NCBI GenBank assembly: GCA_910586205.1
Contig: CAJUGD010000001.1
Location: forward strand, 241,697 to 305,696
DNA length: 64,000 bases
Direction: 5' to 3'
Source of the DNA: an uncultured Lachnospiraceae bacterium
GTDB lineage: Bacteria; Bacillota; Clostridia; Lachnospirales; Lachnospiraceae
Shown: piece by piece, positions 36,668 to 45,903 of the stretch
Numbering within the stretch: position 1 is the stretch's first letter
How the letters are laid out: every line of letters starts with the position of its first letter
Position numbers and translations under genes: made by a program
The notes under the pieces: generated by a model
The model's input: the letters and a program-made list of their open reading frames with translations, nothing else
Database searches by the model: none
What the model was told of the DNA's origin: nothing

Positions 36668-36768
36668 TGGGAAACAGAGTGGACTGACAGAAGATTTTTA
36701 TAACATCTATAAAGATTAAGCCAAGAGAAAGATGGTAAAATATTAATGGGAAAGGAGCTGTGTAGAAT

Positions 36769-39327
36769 ATGGAACAATATACAGTGACGGGAATGAGCTG
36801 TGCGGCGTGCAGCACTCGAGTGGAGAAGGCAGTTTCCAAGGTGGACGGAGTGACCTCTTGTTCTGTCAGCCTGCTGACCAATTCTATGGGAGTAGAGGGA
36901 GCCGCGTCTCCGGAGGCAGTGATTGCTGCCGTAGAGCAGGCAGGGTACGGAGCGTCTAAACGAGTACGCGGCGGTGCGGCAGGACAGGGAGGGGCAGGCA
37001 GCGCTGCCGGGGCAGCAGCCTTAGGATCCGGAGGGATGGCAGCGGCAGAGGATATGCTGAAAGATCGGGATACTCCGGTTTTAAAACAGCGTTTGTATTG
37101 GTCTTTGGGATTTCTGACAGTGCTGATGTATTTCTCTATGGGGCATATGATGTGGAATTGGCCGGTTCCGGCATTTTTTGCCGGGAATCATGTGGCGGTA
37201 GGGCTTTTGCAGCTTATTCTCACAGCCATTGTCATGATCATTAATCAAAAATTTTTTATCAGCGGCATTAAGAGCCTGTGGCACCGGGCGCCTAATATGG
37301 ATACTTTGGTGGCATTAGGCTCAGGAGCATCTTTGATATACAGTATTTATGCTCTGTTTGCCATGACAGATGCACAGATAAAGGGAGATATGGCCGGAGT
37401 CATGGCGTATATGCATGAGTTTTATTTTGAGTCTGCGGCTATGATTCTTACTTTGATTACTGTGGGGAAAATGCTGGAGGCGCGGTCAAAGGGCCGGACT
37501 ACAGATGCATTGAAAAGCTTGATGAAGCTGGCGCCGAAGACAGCGACTATTGTGCGGGATGGGACAGAGACAGAAGTTTCCATCGATCAAGTATTAAAGG
37601 ATGATATTTTTGTGGTTCGTCCGGGAGAGAATATTCCTGTGGACGGCGTGGTGATTGAAGGCAGCAGTGCGGTAAATGAGTCGGCGCTGACAGGTGAAAG
37701 CATTCCGGTAGATAAGGCAGAGGGAGATCATGTATCAGCAGCTACGGTAAATCAGTCTGGTTTTATCCGGTGTAAGGCTACGCGGGTAGGAGAAGATACA
37801 ACCTTGTCCCAGATTATTCAGATGGTCAGCGATGCGGCGGCTACCAAAGCGCCTATTGCCAAGGTGGCAGATAAAGTGTCAGGGGTATTTGTTCCGGCGG
37901 TCATTGCCATTGCGGCGGTGACGATTCTGGTTTGGCTGTTGGCTGGGGAGAGTATAGGATTTGCCCTTGCCAGAGGAATATCCGTGCTGGTCATTAGCTG
38001 CCCTTGTGCTCTGGGCCTGGCGACGCCAGTGGCCATTATGGTAGGAAACGGAATGGGAGCCAAAAACGGCATTATGTTTAAGACGGCAGTTTCTCTGGAA
38101 GAAGCAGGAAAGACAGAAGTGGTGGCGCTTGATAAGACTGGTACGATTACCAGTGGAGAGCCGCGTGTGACCGATTTAATGCCGGCAAAAGGGATAGAGG
38201 AAAAGATGCTTTTGGAGATGGCTTATGCCTTGGAGAAGAAAAGTGAGCATCCTCTTGCCCGGGCCGTATTGCAGGAAGCACAAGCCAGAGGACTTGCAGC
38301 AGCAGAGGTCACAGAATTTAAAGCTCTGCCAGGCAACGGATTGTCGGCGCGGCTGAACGGTGAGACTGTATGCGGCGGAAACCTTGGATTTATCAGCAGT
38401 CAGGCAAAGGTACCGGATGATATGAAAAGGCAGGCAGAGCGTCTTGCCGAGGAGGGAAAGACGCCGCTGTTTTTCAGCCAGGCAGGCTCTCTTATCGGAA
38501 TTATTGCAGTGGCGGATGTGATTAAGGAGGACAGTCCCCAGGCAGTGAGAGAACTGCAGAACATGGGAATCCATGTGGTTATGCTTACCGGGGATAATGA
38601 GCGGACAGCCAGGGCTATCGGCGCCCAGGCAGGAGTAGACGAGGTGATAGCCGGAGTGCTGCCAGACGGCAAGGAAAATGTGATTCGTTCTTTAAAACAT
38701 AAGGGCAAGGTTGCAATGGTGGGCGACGGAATCAACGATGCCCCGGCCCTTACCCGTGCGGATATCGGTATTGCCATTGGGGCAGGGACGGATATTGCCA
38801 TTGACGCGGCAGATGTGGTGCTGATGAAAAGCCGTCTGAGCGATGTGCCGGCTGCCATTCGTTTAAGCAGGGCAACCCTGAAGAATATACATGAGAATCT
38901 GTTCTGGGCGTTCTTTTATAATGTGGTAGGGATTCCTTTGGCGGCAGGTTTGTGGTATCCTTTATTTGGATGGAAACTGAATCCGATGTTCGGCGCTGCG
39001 GCTATGAGCCTGTCCAGCTTTTGCGTGGTGACGAACGCGCTGCGGCTGAACTGGTTTGATATGCATAATACAAAAGGAGAAAAAAAAATCAAAAGGAGTA
39101 AGAAGGAGGAACTGGTGATGGAGAAGACCATGAAAATTGAAGGAATGATGTGCGGACACTGCGAGGCGCGGGTAAAGAAGTGCCTGGAAGCATTGGAAGG
39201 GGTGAATGAGGCGGCGGTGAGCCATGAAAATGGGACTGCTGTGGTGACGCTTGGCGGGCCGGTGACAGACGAGGTGCTGAAAAAGGCTGTGGAGGATCAG
39301 GACTATAAGGTGATTTCTATTCAGTAA
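36769..39327 (+). CDS. copA: Copper-exporting P1B-type ATPase with N- and C-terminal HMA domains
   Basis: An 852-residue Cu(I) efflux pump of the cytoplasmic membrane. N-terminal HMA domain with CAAC (11-14), a Gly/Ala-rich linker (about 68-90), two extra helices, then the P-type core: TGES actuator loop (ALTGESIPVDK), CPC in the membrane (411-413), DKTGT with Asp455, the HP locus (SEHPLARA) and GDGINDAPA. After the last helices and a Lys-rich link, a second HMA domain (784-852) carries CGHC. That domain has its own AAGGAGG and ATG, so a separate CopZ may also be made. It is 101 bases after csoR. Confidence 0.95.
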   Translation: MEQYTVTGMSCAACSTRVEKAVSKVDGVTSCSVSLLTNSMGVEGAASPEAVIAAVEQAGYGASKRVRGGAAGQGGAGSAAGAAALGSGGMAAAEDMLKDRDTPVLKQRLYWSLGFLTVLMYFSMGHMMWNWPVPAFFAGNHVAVGLLQLILTAIVMIINQKFFISGIKSLWHRAPNMDTLVALGSGASLIYSIYALFAMTDAQIKGDMAGVMAYMHEFYFESAAMILTLITVGKMLEARSKGRTTDALKSLMKLAPKTATIVRDGTETEVSIDQVLKDDIFVVRPGENIPVDGVVIEGSSAVNESALTGESIPVDKAEGDHVSAATVNQSGFIRCKATRVGEDTTLSQIIQMVSDAAATKAPIAKVADKVSGVFVPAVIAIAAVTILVWLLAGESIGFALARGISVLVISCPCALGLATPVAIMVGNGMGAKNGIMFKTAVSLEEAGKTEVVALDKTGTITSGEPRVTDLMPAKGIEEKMLLEMAYALEKKSEHPLARAVLQEAQARGLAAAEVTEFKALPGNGLSARLNGETVCGGNLGFISSQAKVPDDMKRQAERLAEEGKTPLFFSQAGSLIGIIAVADVIKEDSPQAVRELQNMGIHVVMLTGDNERTARAIGAQAGVDEVIAGVLPDGKENVIRSLKHKGKVAMVGDGINDAPALTRADIGIAIGAGTDIAIDAADVVLMKSRLSDVPAAIRLSRATLKNIHENLFWAFFYNVVGIPLAAGLWYPLFGWKLNPMFGAAAMSLSSFCVVTNALRLNWFDMHNTKGEKKIKRSKKEELVMEKTMKIEGMMCGHCEARVKKCLEALEGVNEAAVSHENGTAVVTLGGPVTDEVLKKAVEDQDYKVISIQ
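39118..39327 (+). CDS. Possible internal CopZ-like copper chaperone start within copA
   Basis: The ATG at 39118 is in frame with copA and is preceded by AAGGAGG (39103-39109) at 8-base spacing. It would give a 69-residue HMA protein (KIEGMMCGHCEARVKKCLEA) of exactly CopZ size. In E. coli a CopZ-like chaperone is also made from copA, there by frameshifting. Here either an ancient copA-copZ fusion or dual translation would explain the site. Confidence 0.45.
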   Translation: MEKTMKIEGMMCGHCEARVKKCLEALEGVNEAAVSHENGTAVVTLGGPVTDEVLKKAVEDQDYKVISIQ

Positions 39328-39382
39328 AGAGTAAACTTTAGAGCTGTTGTTTACACCATGGATGATTTAAATTAAAAATTCC

Positions 39383-39411
39383 TTGCAGCTCAAATCCTCT
39401 CATGCTATAAT
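39383..39411 (+). promoter_or_regulatory. Promoter upstream of the structured leader and wzt
   Basis: TTGCAG (39383-39388), 17 bases and TATAAT (39406-39411). Transcription would begin near 39418, about 290 bases before the wzt start. Confidence 0.65.
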
Positions 39412-39417
39412 AGCGTC

Positions 39418-39560
39418 AAAGAAATGATTTCTTCGGCTTGGCCTCCTTCCGGGCGGCCAGGCTGATTTTGCAGCAGTGCTGTGTCTTATGTCATTTTTAC
39501 CCTCAGTGGACAAGGGAACACACGGTTTTGCGCCACTGAGGGTATTATTCTATGATAAAA
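39418..39560 (+). ncRNA. Candidate structured RNA or 5' leader
   Basis: The 380-base gap before wzt has no gene. After the promoter comes a 9-bp hairpin (39435-39443 with 39455-39463, two G-U pairs), then a perfect 11-bp stem ACCCTCAGTGG/CCACTGAGGGT (39499-39509 with 39533-39543) with a 23-base loop, followed by ATTATTC. It could be a small RNA or a leader controlling the glycan operon. I do not recognise a known RNA family. Confidence 0.35.
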
Positions 39561-39708
39561 TCCTGCTTTTAAACTCATTCAATAAAAAGTAAAGCATCTT
39601 GTTCTCAAAGGATTTTATAAGGCAGGTTGAAAGCAGCGGAGGTTTGTGGTATTCTTTAAGGCAAACCGACAATGCACAGATTATGAAGGGAAGAATGAGA
39701 GGAAAATC

Positions 39709-41058
39709 ATGCCGTTAGAGGAGAATATAGAATATGCTATCCGTGTGCAGGATGTGACCAAGGTGTACCGGCTGTATGATAAGCCTATTGACCGTTTGAA
39801 GGAATCGCTGAGCTTGTCTCATAAGAATTACCACAGGGACTTTTTTGCATTGAATGGGATTTCTTTTAAGGTAAAGAAGGGGGAGACCGTAGGGATCATT
39901 GGTACCAATGGATCGGGAAAGTCAACCATACTGAAGATTATTACGGGTGTTCTGACTCCTACCTCCGGAGAGGTGGGGGTAAACGGGGTGATTTCTGCCC
40001 TGTTGGAGTTAGGCGCAGGATTTAATATGGATTATACAGGAATTGAGAATATCTATATGAATGGCACTATGATGGGCTTTTCCCGCCGGGACATGGAGGA
40101 AAAGCTGAAGGATATTCTGGATTTTGCAGATATTGGTGATTTTGTGTATCAGCCTGTGAAGACTTATTCCAGCGGTATGTTTGTACGGCTGGCATTTGCG
40201 CTGGCTATTAATGTGGAGCCGGAGATTCTGATAGTGGATGAGGCTTTGTCTGTGGGGGATGTGTTTTTTCAATCGAAATGCTACCGGAGAATGGAGGAGA
40301 TCCGTCAGAACGGCACAACGATTCTCATGGTCACTCATGATATGGGCAGTGTGATCAAGTATTGTGACAGGGTGGTTTTGTTAAATAAGGGGAATTTTGT
40401 GGCAGAGGGTGCGCCGGGAAAAATGGTGGATTTATATAAGAAGATTCTGGCTAATCAGATGGATGATCTGGAAGCAGAGCTGAGTGAGATGAATGACTTT
40501 TCCGCAGGTATGGACAGTGAGGGCGGAGAAAATGCCTGGGCAGGAGGCGATTCTTTGGGGCTGATGAAAGAACATTTGACGATTAATCCCAACCGTACCG
40601 AGTATGGGGACGGAAGGGCTGAGATCTATGATTTAGGAATGTTTGACGAGAGAGGAAATCTGACGAACCTGCTGCTGAAAGGAGAGTATTTCACAATTCG
40701 GGAGAAGATTCGTTTTCGGTCAGAGCTCCAGGCCCCGATTTTTACTTATACAATCAAAGATAAAAAGGGAGCGGAGTTGTCTGGAACCAACACTATGTTT
40801 GAAGGGGCAGAGATCCATTCTGTGAAGGCCGGGGATGAATATGAGGTGAATTTCCGGCAGAAGATGACCCTTCAGGGCGGGGAATACCTGCTTTCTATGA
40901 GCTGCACGGGATTCGAGCAGGGGGAGCATACCGTGTATCACCGGCTCTATGATGTGGCGAATATTACGGTGATTTCCAATAAAAATACAGTGGGAGTCTA
41001 TGATATGGAGTCTCAGGTGGAGGCGAGGTATTGTCCGGCAAAGAGCCAGGCTGAATGA
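39709..41058 (+). CDS. Wzt-type ABC transporter ATPase (polysaccharide/teichoic acid export)
   Basis: A 449-residue protein. The N-terminal ABC ATPase (about 10-250) has Walker A GTNGSGKST, the signature TYSSGMFVRLAFALAI and Walker B ILIVDEALSVGD, with the LELGAGFNMDYTGIENIYMNG segment typical of Wzt/TagH ATPases. A C-terminal Wzt-like beta-sandwich (about 300-440: YDLGMFDERGNLTNLL, GGEYLLSMSCTGF) usually binds the glycan end. The start at 39709 has GAGAGGA 6 bases upstream, better than GTG at 39646. The usual Wzm permease gene is absent from this window. It opens the glycan locus. Confidence 0.85.
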   Translation: MPLEENIEYAIRVQDVTKVYRLYDKPIDRLKESLSLSHKNYHRDFFALNGISFKVKKGETVGIIGTNGSGKSTILKIITGVLTPTSGEVGVNGVISALLELGAGFNMDYTGIENIYMNGTMMGFSRRDMEEKLKDILDFADIGDFVYQPVKTYSSGMFVRLAFALAINVEPEILIVDEALSVGDVFFQSKCYRRMEEIRQNGTTILMVTHDMGSVIKYCDRVVLLNKGNFVAEGAPGKMVDLYKKILANQMDDLEAELSEMNDFSAGMDSEGGENAWAGGDSLGLMKEHLTINPNRTEYGDGRAEIYDLGMFDERGNLTNLLLKGEYFTIREKIRFRSELQAPIFTYTIKDKKGAELSGTNTMFEGAEIHSVKAGDEYEVNFRQKMTLQGGEYLLSMSCTGFEQGEHTVYHRLYDVANITVISNKNTVGVYDMESQVEARYCPAKSQAE

Positions 41059-41100
41059 ACGGCAGCAGATTCAGATTAAATACAGGTGGTGAGATCAGAC

Positions 41101-44100
41101 ATGAAGAAAATTGATGAGGAAATCCAGCTTTTACTCAAGGAATATGACGGGGATCTGCGTCAGGCTTTGGCGGAAAATACTCGTTTGGATTATTTGTATG
41201 CTATTTCTGAGCAGAGAGAATTGCTGCTGGAATGGTATGATTTTGATCCGGAGGAGGAGATTCTCCAGATAGGCGCGGATTATGGGGCAATGACCGGGCT
41301 TTACCGGAATGCTGTCAGGTCTGTTACGGTTTTGGACCAGGAGGAGAAAGCGCTTAAGACCGTACAGCTTCGTTATCCGGATGCAGGAAATATTACGTGT
41401 GTAAAGGCTTCTCTGGCTGAGTTTAGGGAAAAAATGGTTGGGGAAGGAAGAAAATATAAATATGTAATCATAGCAGGAACTCCAAAAGGAGCCTGGGAAG
41501 ATCAGATTCCACAGGCCAGAGAGCTGCTTAAAGAGAACGGGATGCTGATTGTGGCAGCAGCCAATGCCCTGGGAATGAAATATTGGGCGGGAAGCAGGCG
41601 GGAGGAGGATGAGATCTCTAAAAAACGTCTGATTGAGCTGCTCTGCGGCGGATCGGCCGGGGAGGGGTGTTTGCGTTTCTATTATCCTATGCCGGATTAT
41701 CGGACTCCCATTACTATTTATTCGGATGAGTATCTTCCGAAAAAAGGGGACTTAACCCGGGTGACGCCGGCTTACGATTATCCGCCTTACCATATGATGA
41801 ATATGGGAGAGGGTTTTGACGCGGTCTGTGAGGATGGGCTGTTTGATCTGTATGCCAATTCTTATCTGGTGTTCTGGAGCAGGGCTTTGGAACAGTTGGA
41901 GCGAAACGAGAAGATTTTTATTAAATACAATAAGACACGGAGAGAGGCTTATCAGATCAGAACATGTATCTGTCAGAAAAGAAAGCCGGATCCGGCTTCG
42001 GGGGATGAACGCAGCAAAGCAGCCGTTCAGCCTAATGAGCGCTATGTGGAAAAGGCGGCGCTTTGCCTGGAAGGAATGGGGCATATCTGGTCTTTTCAGG
42101 AAAAATATCAGAGATTGTCAAAGCTTCATAAGAACATTAAAATGGTGGAGCCTGACTGTCAGAAGGACCGGAATGCCGTGCTTTTTCCTTACCTGAAGGG
42201 CGCTACCTGGGCAGAGCAGGCAGGTCAGGAGATATCAAGGGGAAAGCTTCCTTTAGAGGCATTAAAAGCAGCTATGGAACGGCTGGACGATCAGGATAAA
42301 AGCAGTCAAAGCAGATTTGTCAGAACCGGGGAATTTATGGAAATATTCGGGGAAGGCATAGAGGAAGCGGATCTTACTGTTTTGGAGAAGGACACAGCCA
42401 GCCCGGCTTCCAATATTGATATTCTGCTGGAAAATATACTGACTACAGATACAGGAGACTATTGCCTGGATTATGAATGGGTATTTTTATTCCCGATTCC
42501 GGAGCATTTTGTAAAATATCGGGTGCTTTATTATTTTTATGAGCAGTACAGCAGTCTGATGGGCTCCATTGGGCTGGAACAGATTCTTGGGGCTTTTAAT
42601 ATTATGCCGGAGCAGGCGGATGTGTACAGAAAGATGGAAGCCAGCTTTCAAAACTATGTTCATGGAGAAAATCAGAAGCATTATTTAGGCAATTACATGG
42701 TCTACTCCCGCGGAATCATGGAAATCCGGCAGACAGAAAGTGAACTGGCCCGGGCCAGGGAGCGGATTGAGCAAATGAAGATCCATGCCAGGGAGAAAGA
42801 CACGGCGATTCGAAAGCTGACGGAGGTGCAGCGCCTGACAAATAATCATGTGACGAATTTGGAGATTATAATCCAGAATCTGCGCAGGGAGATTGAGGAA
42901 ATGGGAAAGACTCTTTCTTATCTGAATCGTCACGAGGCCCTTCTTTTTAAAGCAAAGAGAAAGTTAGGGGAGCAGGTGAACAAAAAGTATCCTCCAGGTT
43001 CTTTAGAGAGGAAGAAGCTGAAATATAAAAAGGAGTATTTGCTGCACCCTGTCCGATCTGCCAGGCTTTATTCTACAGAGGAAGGAAAAAATCTGCGGGA
43101 CGGAGATTTTCATATCGGGGAGCTATACCGGCAGCACGGGAAGCTTCGGTTTGAGAGGCAGGAAAATCCCAAGGTTTCCATTGTGATTCCGGTGTATAAC
43201 CAGATTCATTACACCTATGCCTGTCTGGTATCGATTCTGGAGCACACAAAGGATATCAGCTATGAAGTGCTGATCGGAGATGATGTGTCTACCGATGCAA
43301 CCGCCCGTCTGGAGGATTTTGCAGAAGGGCTGGTGATTTGCAGGAATAAAGAAAACCAGGGCTTTCTTAAAAACTGCAACCAGGCAGCAAAGCAGGCCCG
43401 GGGTGAATATATCATGTTTCTGAATAATGATACCCAGGTGACAGACCGATGGCTCAGCTCTTTGGTAGAGCTGATAGAGTCAGACGTTTCTATTGGAATG
43501 GCAGGGTCAAAGCTGGTGTACCCGGATGGAAGGCTGCAGGAGGCAGGAGGCATTATCTGGAGTGACGGTTCCGGCTGGAATTATGGGCGGCTGGATGATC
43601 CGGATAAGCCCGAATACAATTATGTAAAAGATGTGGATTATATTTCAGGGGCAGCCATTCTTTTGCCTGTATGGCTGTGGAAGCAGATCGGCGGGTTTGA
43701 CACCCGTTTTGCACCGGCCTACTGTGAGGACTCGGATCTTGCCTTTGAGGTGAGGAAGGCAGGATACCGGGTGGTGTATCAGCCTCTTTCCAAGGTAATC
43801 CATTTTGAGGGCATTTCCAACGGCACAGATGTGCAGGGAACAGGACTTAAACGGTATCAGGTGGAAAACAGTAAAAAGCTGAAGGAAAAGTGGGCAGAGG
43901 AGTTTGCCGCCCAGTGTGAGAATAACGGGAATCCGGATCCGTTTCGGGCCAGGGAGCGGAGTATGGGGAAAAAGATTATTCTGGTGGTGGATCACTATGT
44001 GCCCACCTATGACCGGGATGCAGGCTCAAAGACCACATTCCAATATCTGAAGATGTTTTTAAAAAAGGGATATGTGGTGAAGTTTTTAGGGGATAATTTT

Positions 44101-45090
44101 CTTCATGAGGAGCCTTATTCCACTACCCTGCAGCAGATGGGCATTGAGATTCTCTATGGCGCAGAATATCAGGTGAAGATTTGGGATTGGCTGCGGGACC
44201 ATGGGGATGACATTGCGGTGGCGTATTTAAACCGGCCGCATATTGCCTCAAAATATATTGATTACATTTTGGACAATACGGATATTAAGGTGATTTACTA
44301 TGGACATGACCTGCATTTCTTGCGGGAAGGGCGGGAATATCAGCTTACGGGTGATCTTAAGAAGCGGGAGGAGGCAGAGTACTGGAAATCTGTTGAACTC
44401 TCTTTAATGAGCAAGGCTGCAGTGTCCTATTATCCTTCCTATGTGGAGAGGGACGCTATCCGTGACATGGATCCTACCATTCATGTGAAGGATATTACGG
44501 CTTATGTGTTTGATCAGTTTCAAGACAATCTGCAGGAGGATTTTGCCAGAAGGCAGGGACTTTTGTTTGTAGGAGGCTTTGCCCATCCGCCGAATGCAGA
44601 TGCAGTTTTATGGTTTGCAGGAGAGATATATCCGCGGATTCGCCAGAAGATGGAAGCAGCCGGGTTAAAGGCGCCGGAATTTGTGGTGGCAGGCTCAAAG
44701 GTTACAGAGGAGATCCGGAAATTGGAGCAGCCGGGAAACGGTATTATTATCAAGGGCTTTGTGTCTGAGGAGGAGCTTAGCCGCCTGTATGGAGAGTGCC
44801 GAATTGTGGTGGTGCCTCTCCGGTATGGGGCTGGTGTTAAGGGAAAGGTGGTGGAAGCCATCTATCACGGCGCTCCGATTGTAACAACGGCCATTGGGGC
44901 AGAGGGGATTTTCCAGGTAGAGGATGTTCTGCTTATAGAAGATGAACCGGAGAGCTTTGCCGATGCGGTAGCAGGACTTTACCAGAATCCGGATGAGTGC
45001 AGAAAACTTTGCCGCAGGACGCAGGAATATATCCGGGGACATTTCAGTGTGGATGCGGCCTGGAGGGTGATTGCCGAGGATTTTGAATAA
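41101..45090 (+). CDS. Giant multidomain glycosyltransferase (methyltransferase-like, GT2, GT4)
   Basis: A 1329-residue protein. Residues about 45-230 resemble a class I methyltransferase fold (EEILQIGADYGAMTGLY as motif I). A coiled coil lies near 545-615. A GT2 domain (about 690-930) has PKVSIVIPVYNQIHYTYACL, GDDVSTDAT, the metal motif FLNNDTQVT and AYCEDSDLAFEVRKAGYRV. The C-terminal third is a GT-B enzyme of the GT4 type (VVDHYVPTYDRDAGS; PLRYGAGVKGKVVEAIYHG). Such proteins build repeating glycans by sequential transfers, sometimes with methylation as a chain stop. The gene begins 42 bases after wzt; the ATG at 41101 has GGTGAG nearby. The substrates are unknown. Confidence 0.82.
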   Translation: MKKIDEEIQLLLKEYDGDLRQALAENTRLDYLYAISEQRELLLEWYDFDPEEEILQIGADYGAMTGLYRNAVRSVTVLDQEEKALKTVQLRYPDAGNITCVKASLAEFREKMVGEGRKYKYVIIAGTPKGAWEDQIPQARELLKENGMLIVAAANALGMKYWAGSRREEDEISKKRLIELLCGGSAGEGCLRFYYPMPDYRTPITIYSDEYLPKKGDLTRVTPAYDYPPYHMMNMGEGFDAVCEDGLFDLYANSYLVFWSRALEQLERNEKIFIKYNKTRREAYQIRTCICQKRKPDPASGDERSKAAVQPNERYVEKAALCLEGMGHIWSFQEKYQRLSKLHKNIKMVEPDCQKDRNAVLFPYLKGATWAEQAGQEISRGKLPLEALKAAMERLDDQDKSSQSRFVRTGEFMEIFGEGIEEADLTVLEKDTASPASNIDILLENILTTDTGDYCLDYEWVFLFPIPEHFVKYRVLYYFYEQYSSLMGSIGLEQILGAFNIMPEQADVYRKMEASFQNYVHGENQKHYLGNYMVYSRGIMEIRQTESELARARERIEQMKIHAREKDTAIRKLTEVQRLTNNHVTNLEIIIQNLRREIEEMGKTLSYLNRHEALLFKAKRKLGEQVNKKYPPGSLERKKLKYKKEYLLHPVRSARLYSTEEGKNLRDGDFHIGELYRQHGKLRFERQENPKVSIVIPVYNQIHYTYACLVSILEHTKDISYEVLIGDDVSTDATARLEDFAEGLVICRNKENQGFLKNCNQAAKQARGEYIMFLNNDTQVTDRWLSSLVELIESDVSIGMAGSKLVYPDGRLQEAGGIIWSDGSGWNYGRLDDPDKPEYNYVKDVDYISGAAILLPVWLWKQIGGFDTRFAPAYCEDSDLAFEVRKAGYRVVYQPLSKVIHFEGISNGTDVQGTGLKRYQVENSKKLKEKWAEEFAAQCENNGNPDPFRARERSMGKKIILVVDHYVPTYDRDAGSKTTFQYLKMFLKKGYVVKFLGDNFLHEEPYSTTLQQMGIEILYGAEYQVKIWDWLRDHGDDIAVAYLNRPHIASKYIDYILDNTDIKVIYYGHDLHFLREGREYQLTGDLKKREEAEYWKSVELSLMSKAAVSYYPSYVERDAIRDMDPTIHVKDITAYVFDQFQDNLQEDFARRQGLLFVGGFAHPPNADAVLWFAGEIYPRIRQKMEAAGLKAPEFVVAGSKVTEEIRKLEQPGNGIIIKGFVSEEELSRLYGECRIVVVPLRYGAGVKGKVVEAIYHGAPIVTTAIGAEGIFQVEDVLLIEDEPESFADAVAGLYQNPDECRKLCRRTQEYIRGHFSVDAAWRVIAEDFE

Positions 45091-45133
45091 ACATTACTAT
45101 TTTATGAAGATAGTGGAATCTTTGGAAAGAAAA

Positions 45134-45142
45134 TGCTATAAT
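45134..45142 (+). promoter_or_regulatory. Internal extended -10 promoter before the heptose genes
   Basis: TGCTATAAT (45134-45142) is an extended -10 in the 87-base gap before hddC. The -35 region is poor (TGGAAT). Confidence 0.45.
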
Positions 45143-45177
45143 TTCCGCAGAAATCGAAAGAAAAACCAGGAGGACAT

Positions 45178-45903
45178 ATGCAGGCAATTTTATTGGCAGG
45201 CGGGCTGGGAACACGGCTTCGAAGCGTGGTCAGCGACCGTCCCAAGCCCATGGCTTTGATTGGAGACAGACCTTTTATGGAATATGTGGTCCATGAGCTG
45301 TCCCGGCATGGAATCACGGATATTATATTTGCAGTGGGATATAAAGGCTCTATGGTAGAGGAGTATTTTGGAGACGGCAGCCAGATGACAGATTTAGCCG
45401 GCCAGAGGCTGAACATTCGGTATGCCTATGAGGAGGATCTGTTAGGGACAGCTGGGGCCATCAAAAATGCCGGGCGTCTGGTGACAGAGGACAGTTTTTT
45501 TGTGCTGAATGCAGATACATTTTACCAGATCGATTACAGGCGGCTTGCGGGCCTTCAAGAGCAGCAAAAGTTAGACATGGCCCTGGTGCTGCGGCAGGTT
45601 TCAGATGTGTCCCGGTATGGGGAAGCTGTGCTGGAGAATGGGTACCTTACAGGCTTTAATGAAAAGACCGCAGAGTCCAGGCCAGGAACCATTAACGGAG
45701 GAGTATACCGGATGAGCCGAAAGCTTTTGGACGAGATTCCGGAGGGAAAGATTTCCCTGGAAAATGAGATGATTCCCAAGTGGATGGCTGAGGGCAGACG
45801 TTTGGGGGGATTTGTAAATGACGGTTATTTTATTGATATCGGAGTGCCGGAGGATTATTTCCGGTTTGCGGAGGATATAAGGAAGGGAGTCATAACATGG
45901 TAA
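45178..45903 (+). CDS. hddC: D-glycero-D-manno-heptose 1-phosphate guanylyltransferase-like nucleotidyltransferase
   Basis: A 241-residue sugar-1-phosphate nucleotidyltransferase: AILLAGGLGTRLRSVVSDRP (the GxGTRL-KP nucleotide loop), GTAGAIKNAG, LNADTFY with the metal Asp, and INGGVYRMSRKL. By itself the family could use other sugars; the next three genes are the other heptose enzymes, which makes GDP-D-glycero-alpha-D-manno-heptose formation the likely job. CAGGAGG is 6-7 bases before the ATG. Its end overlaps hddA by 7 bases. Confidence 0.82.
   Translation: MQAILLAGGLGTRLRSVVSDRPKPMALIGDRPFMEYVVHELSRHGITDIIFAVGYKGSMVEEYFGDGSQMTDLAGQRLNIRYAYEEDLLGTAGAIKNAGRLVTEDSFFVLNADTFYQIDYRRLAGLQEQQKLDMALVLRQVSDVSRYGEAVLENGYLTGFNEKTAESRPGTINGGVYRMSRKLLDEIPEGKISLENEMIPKWMAEGRRLGGFVNDGYFIDIGVPEDYFRFAEDIRKGVITW

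Noticed and set aside
39418..39560. 6S RNA or SRP RNA gene
   Set aside because: The SRP core and the long closing stem with central bubble of 6S RNA are not seen; I left it as an unassigned candidate.
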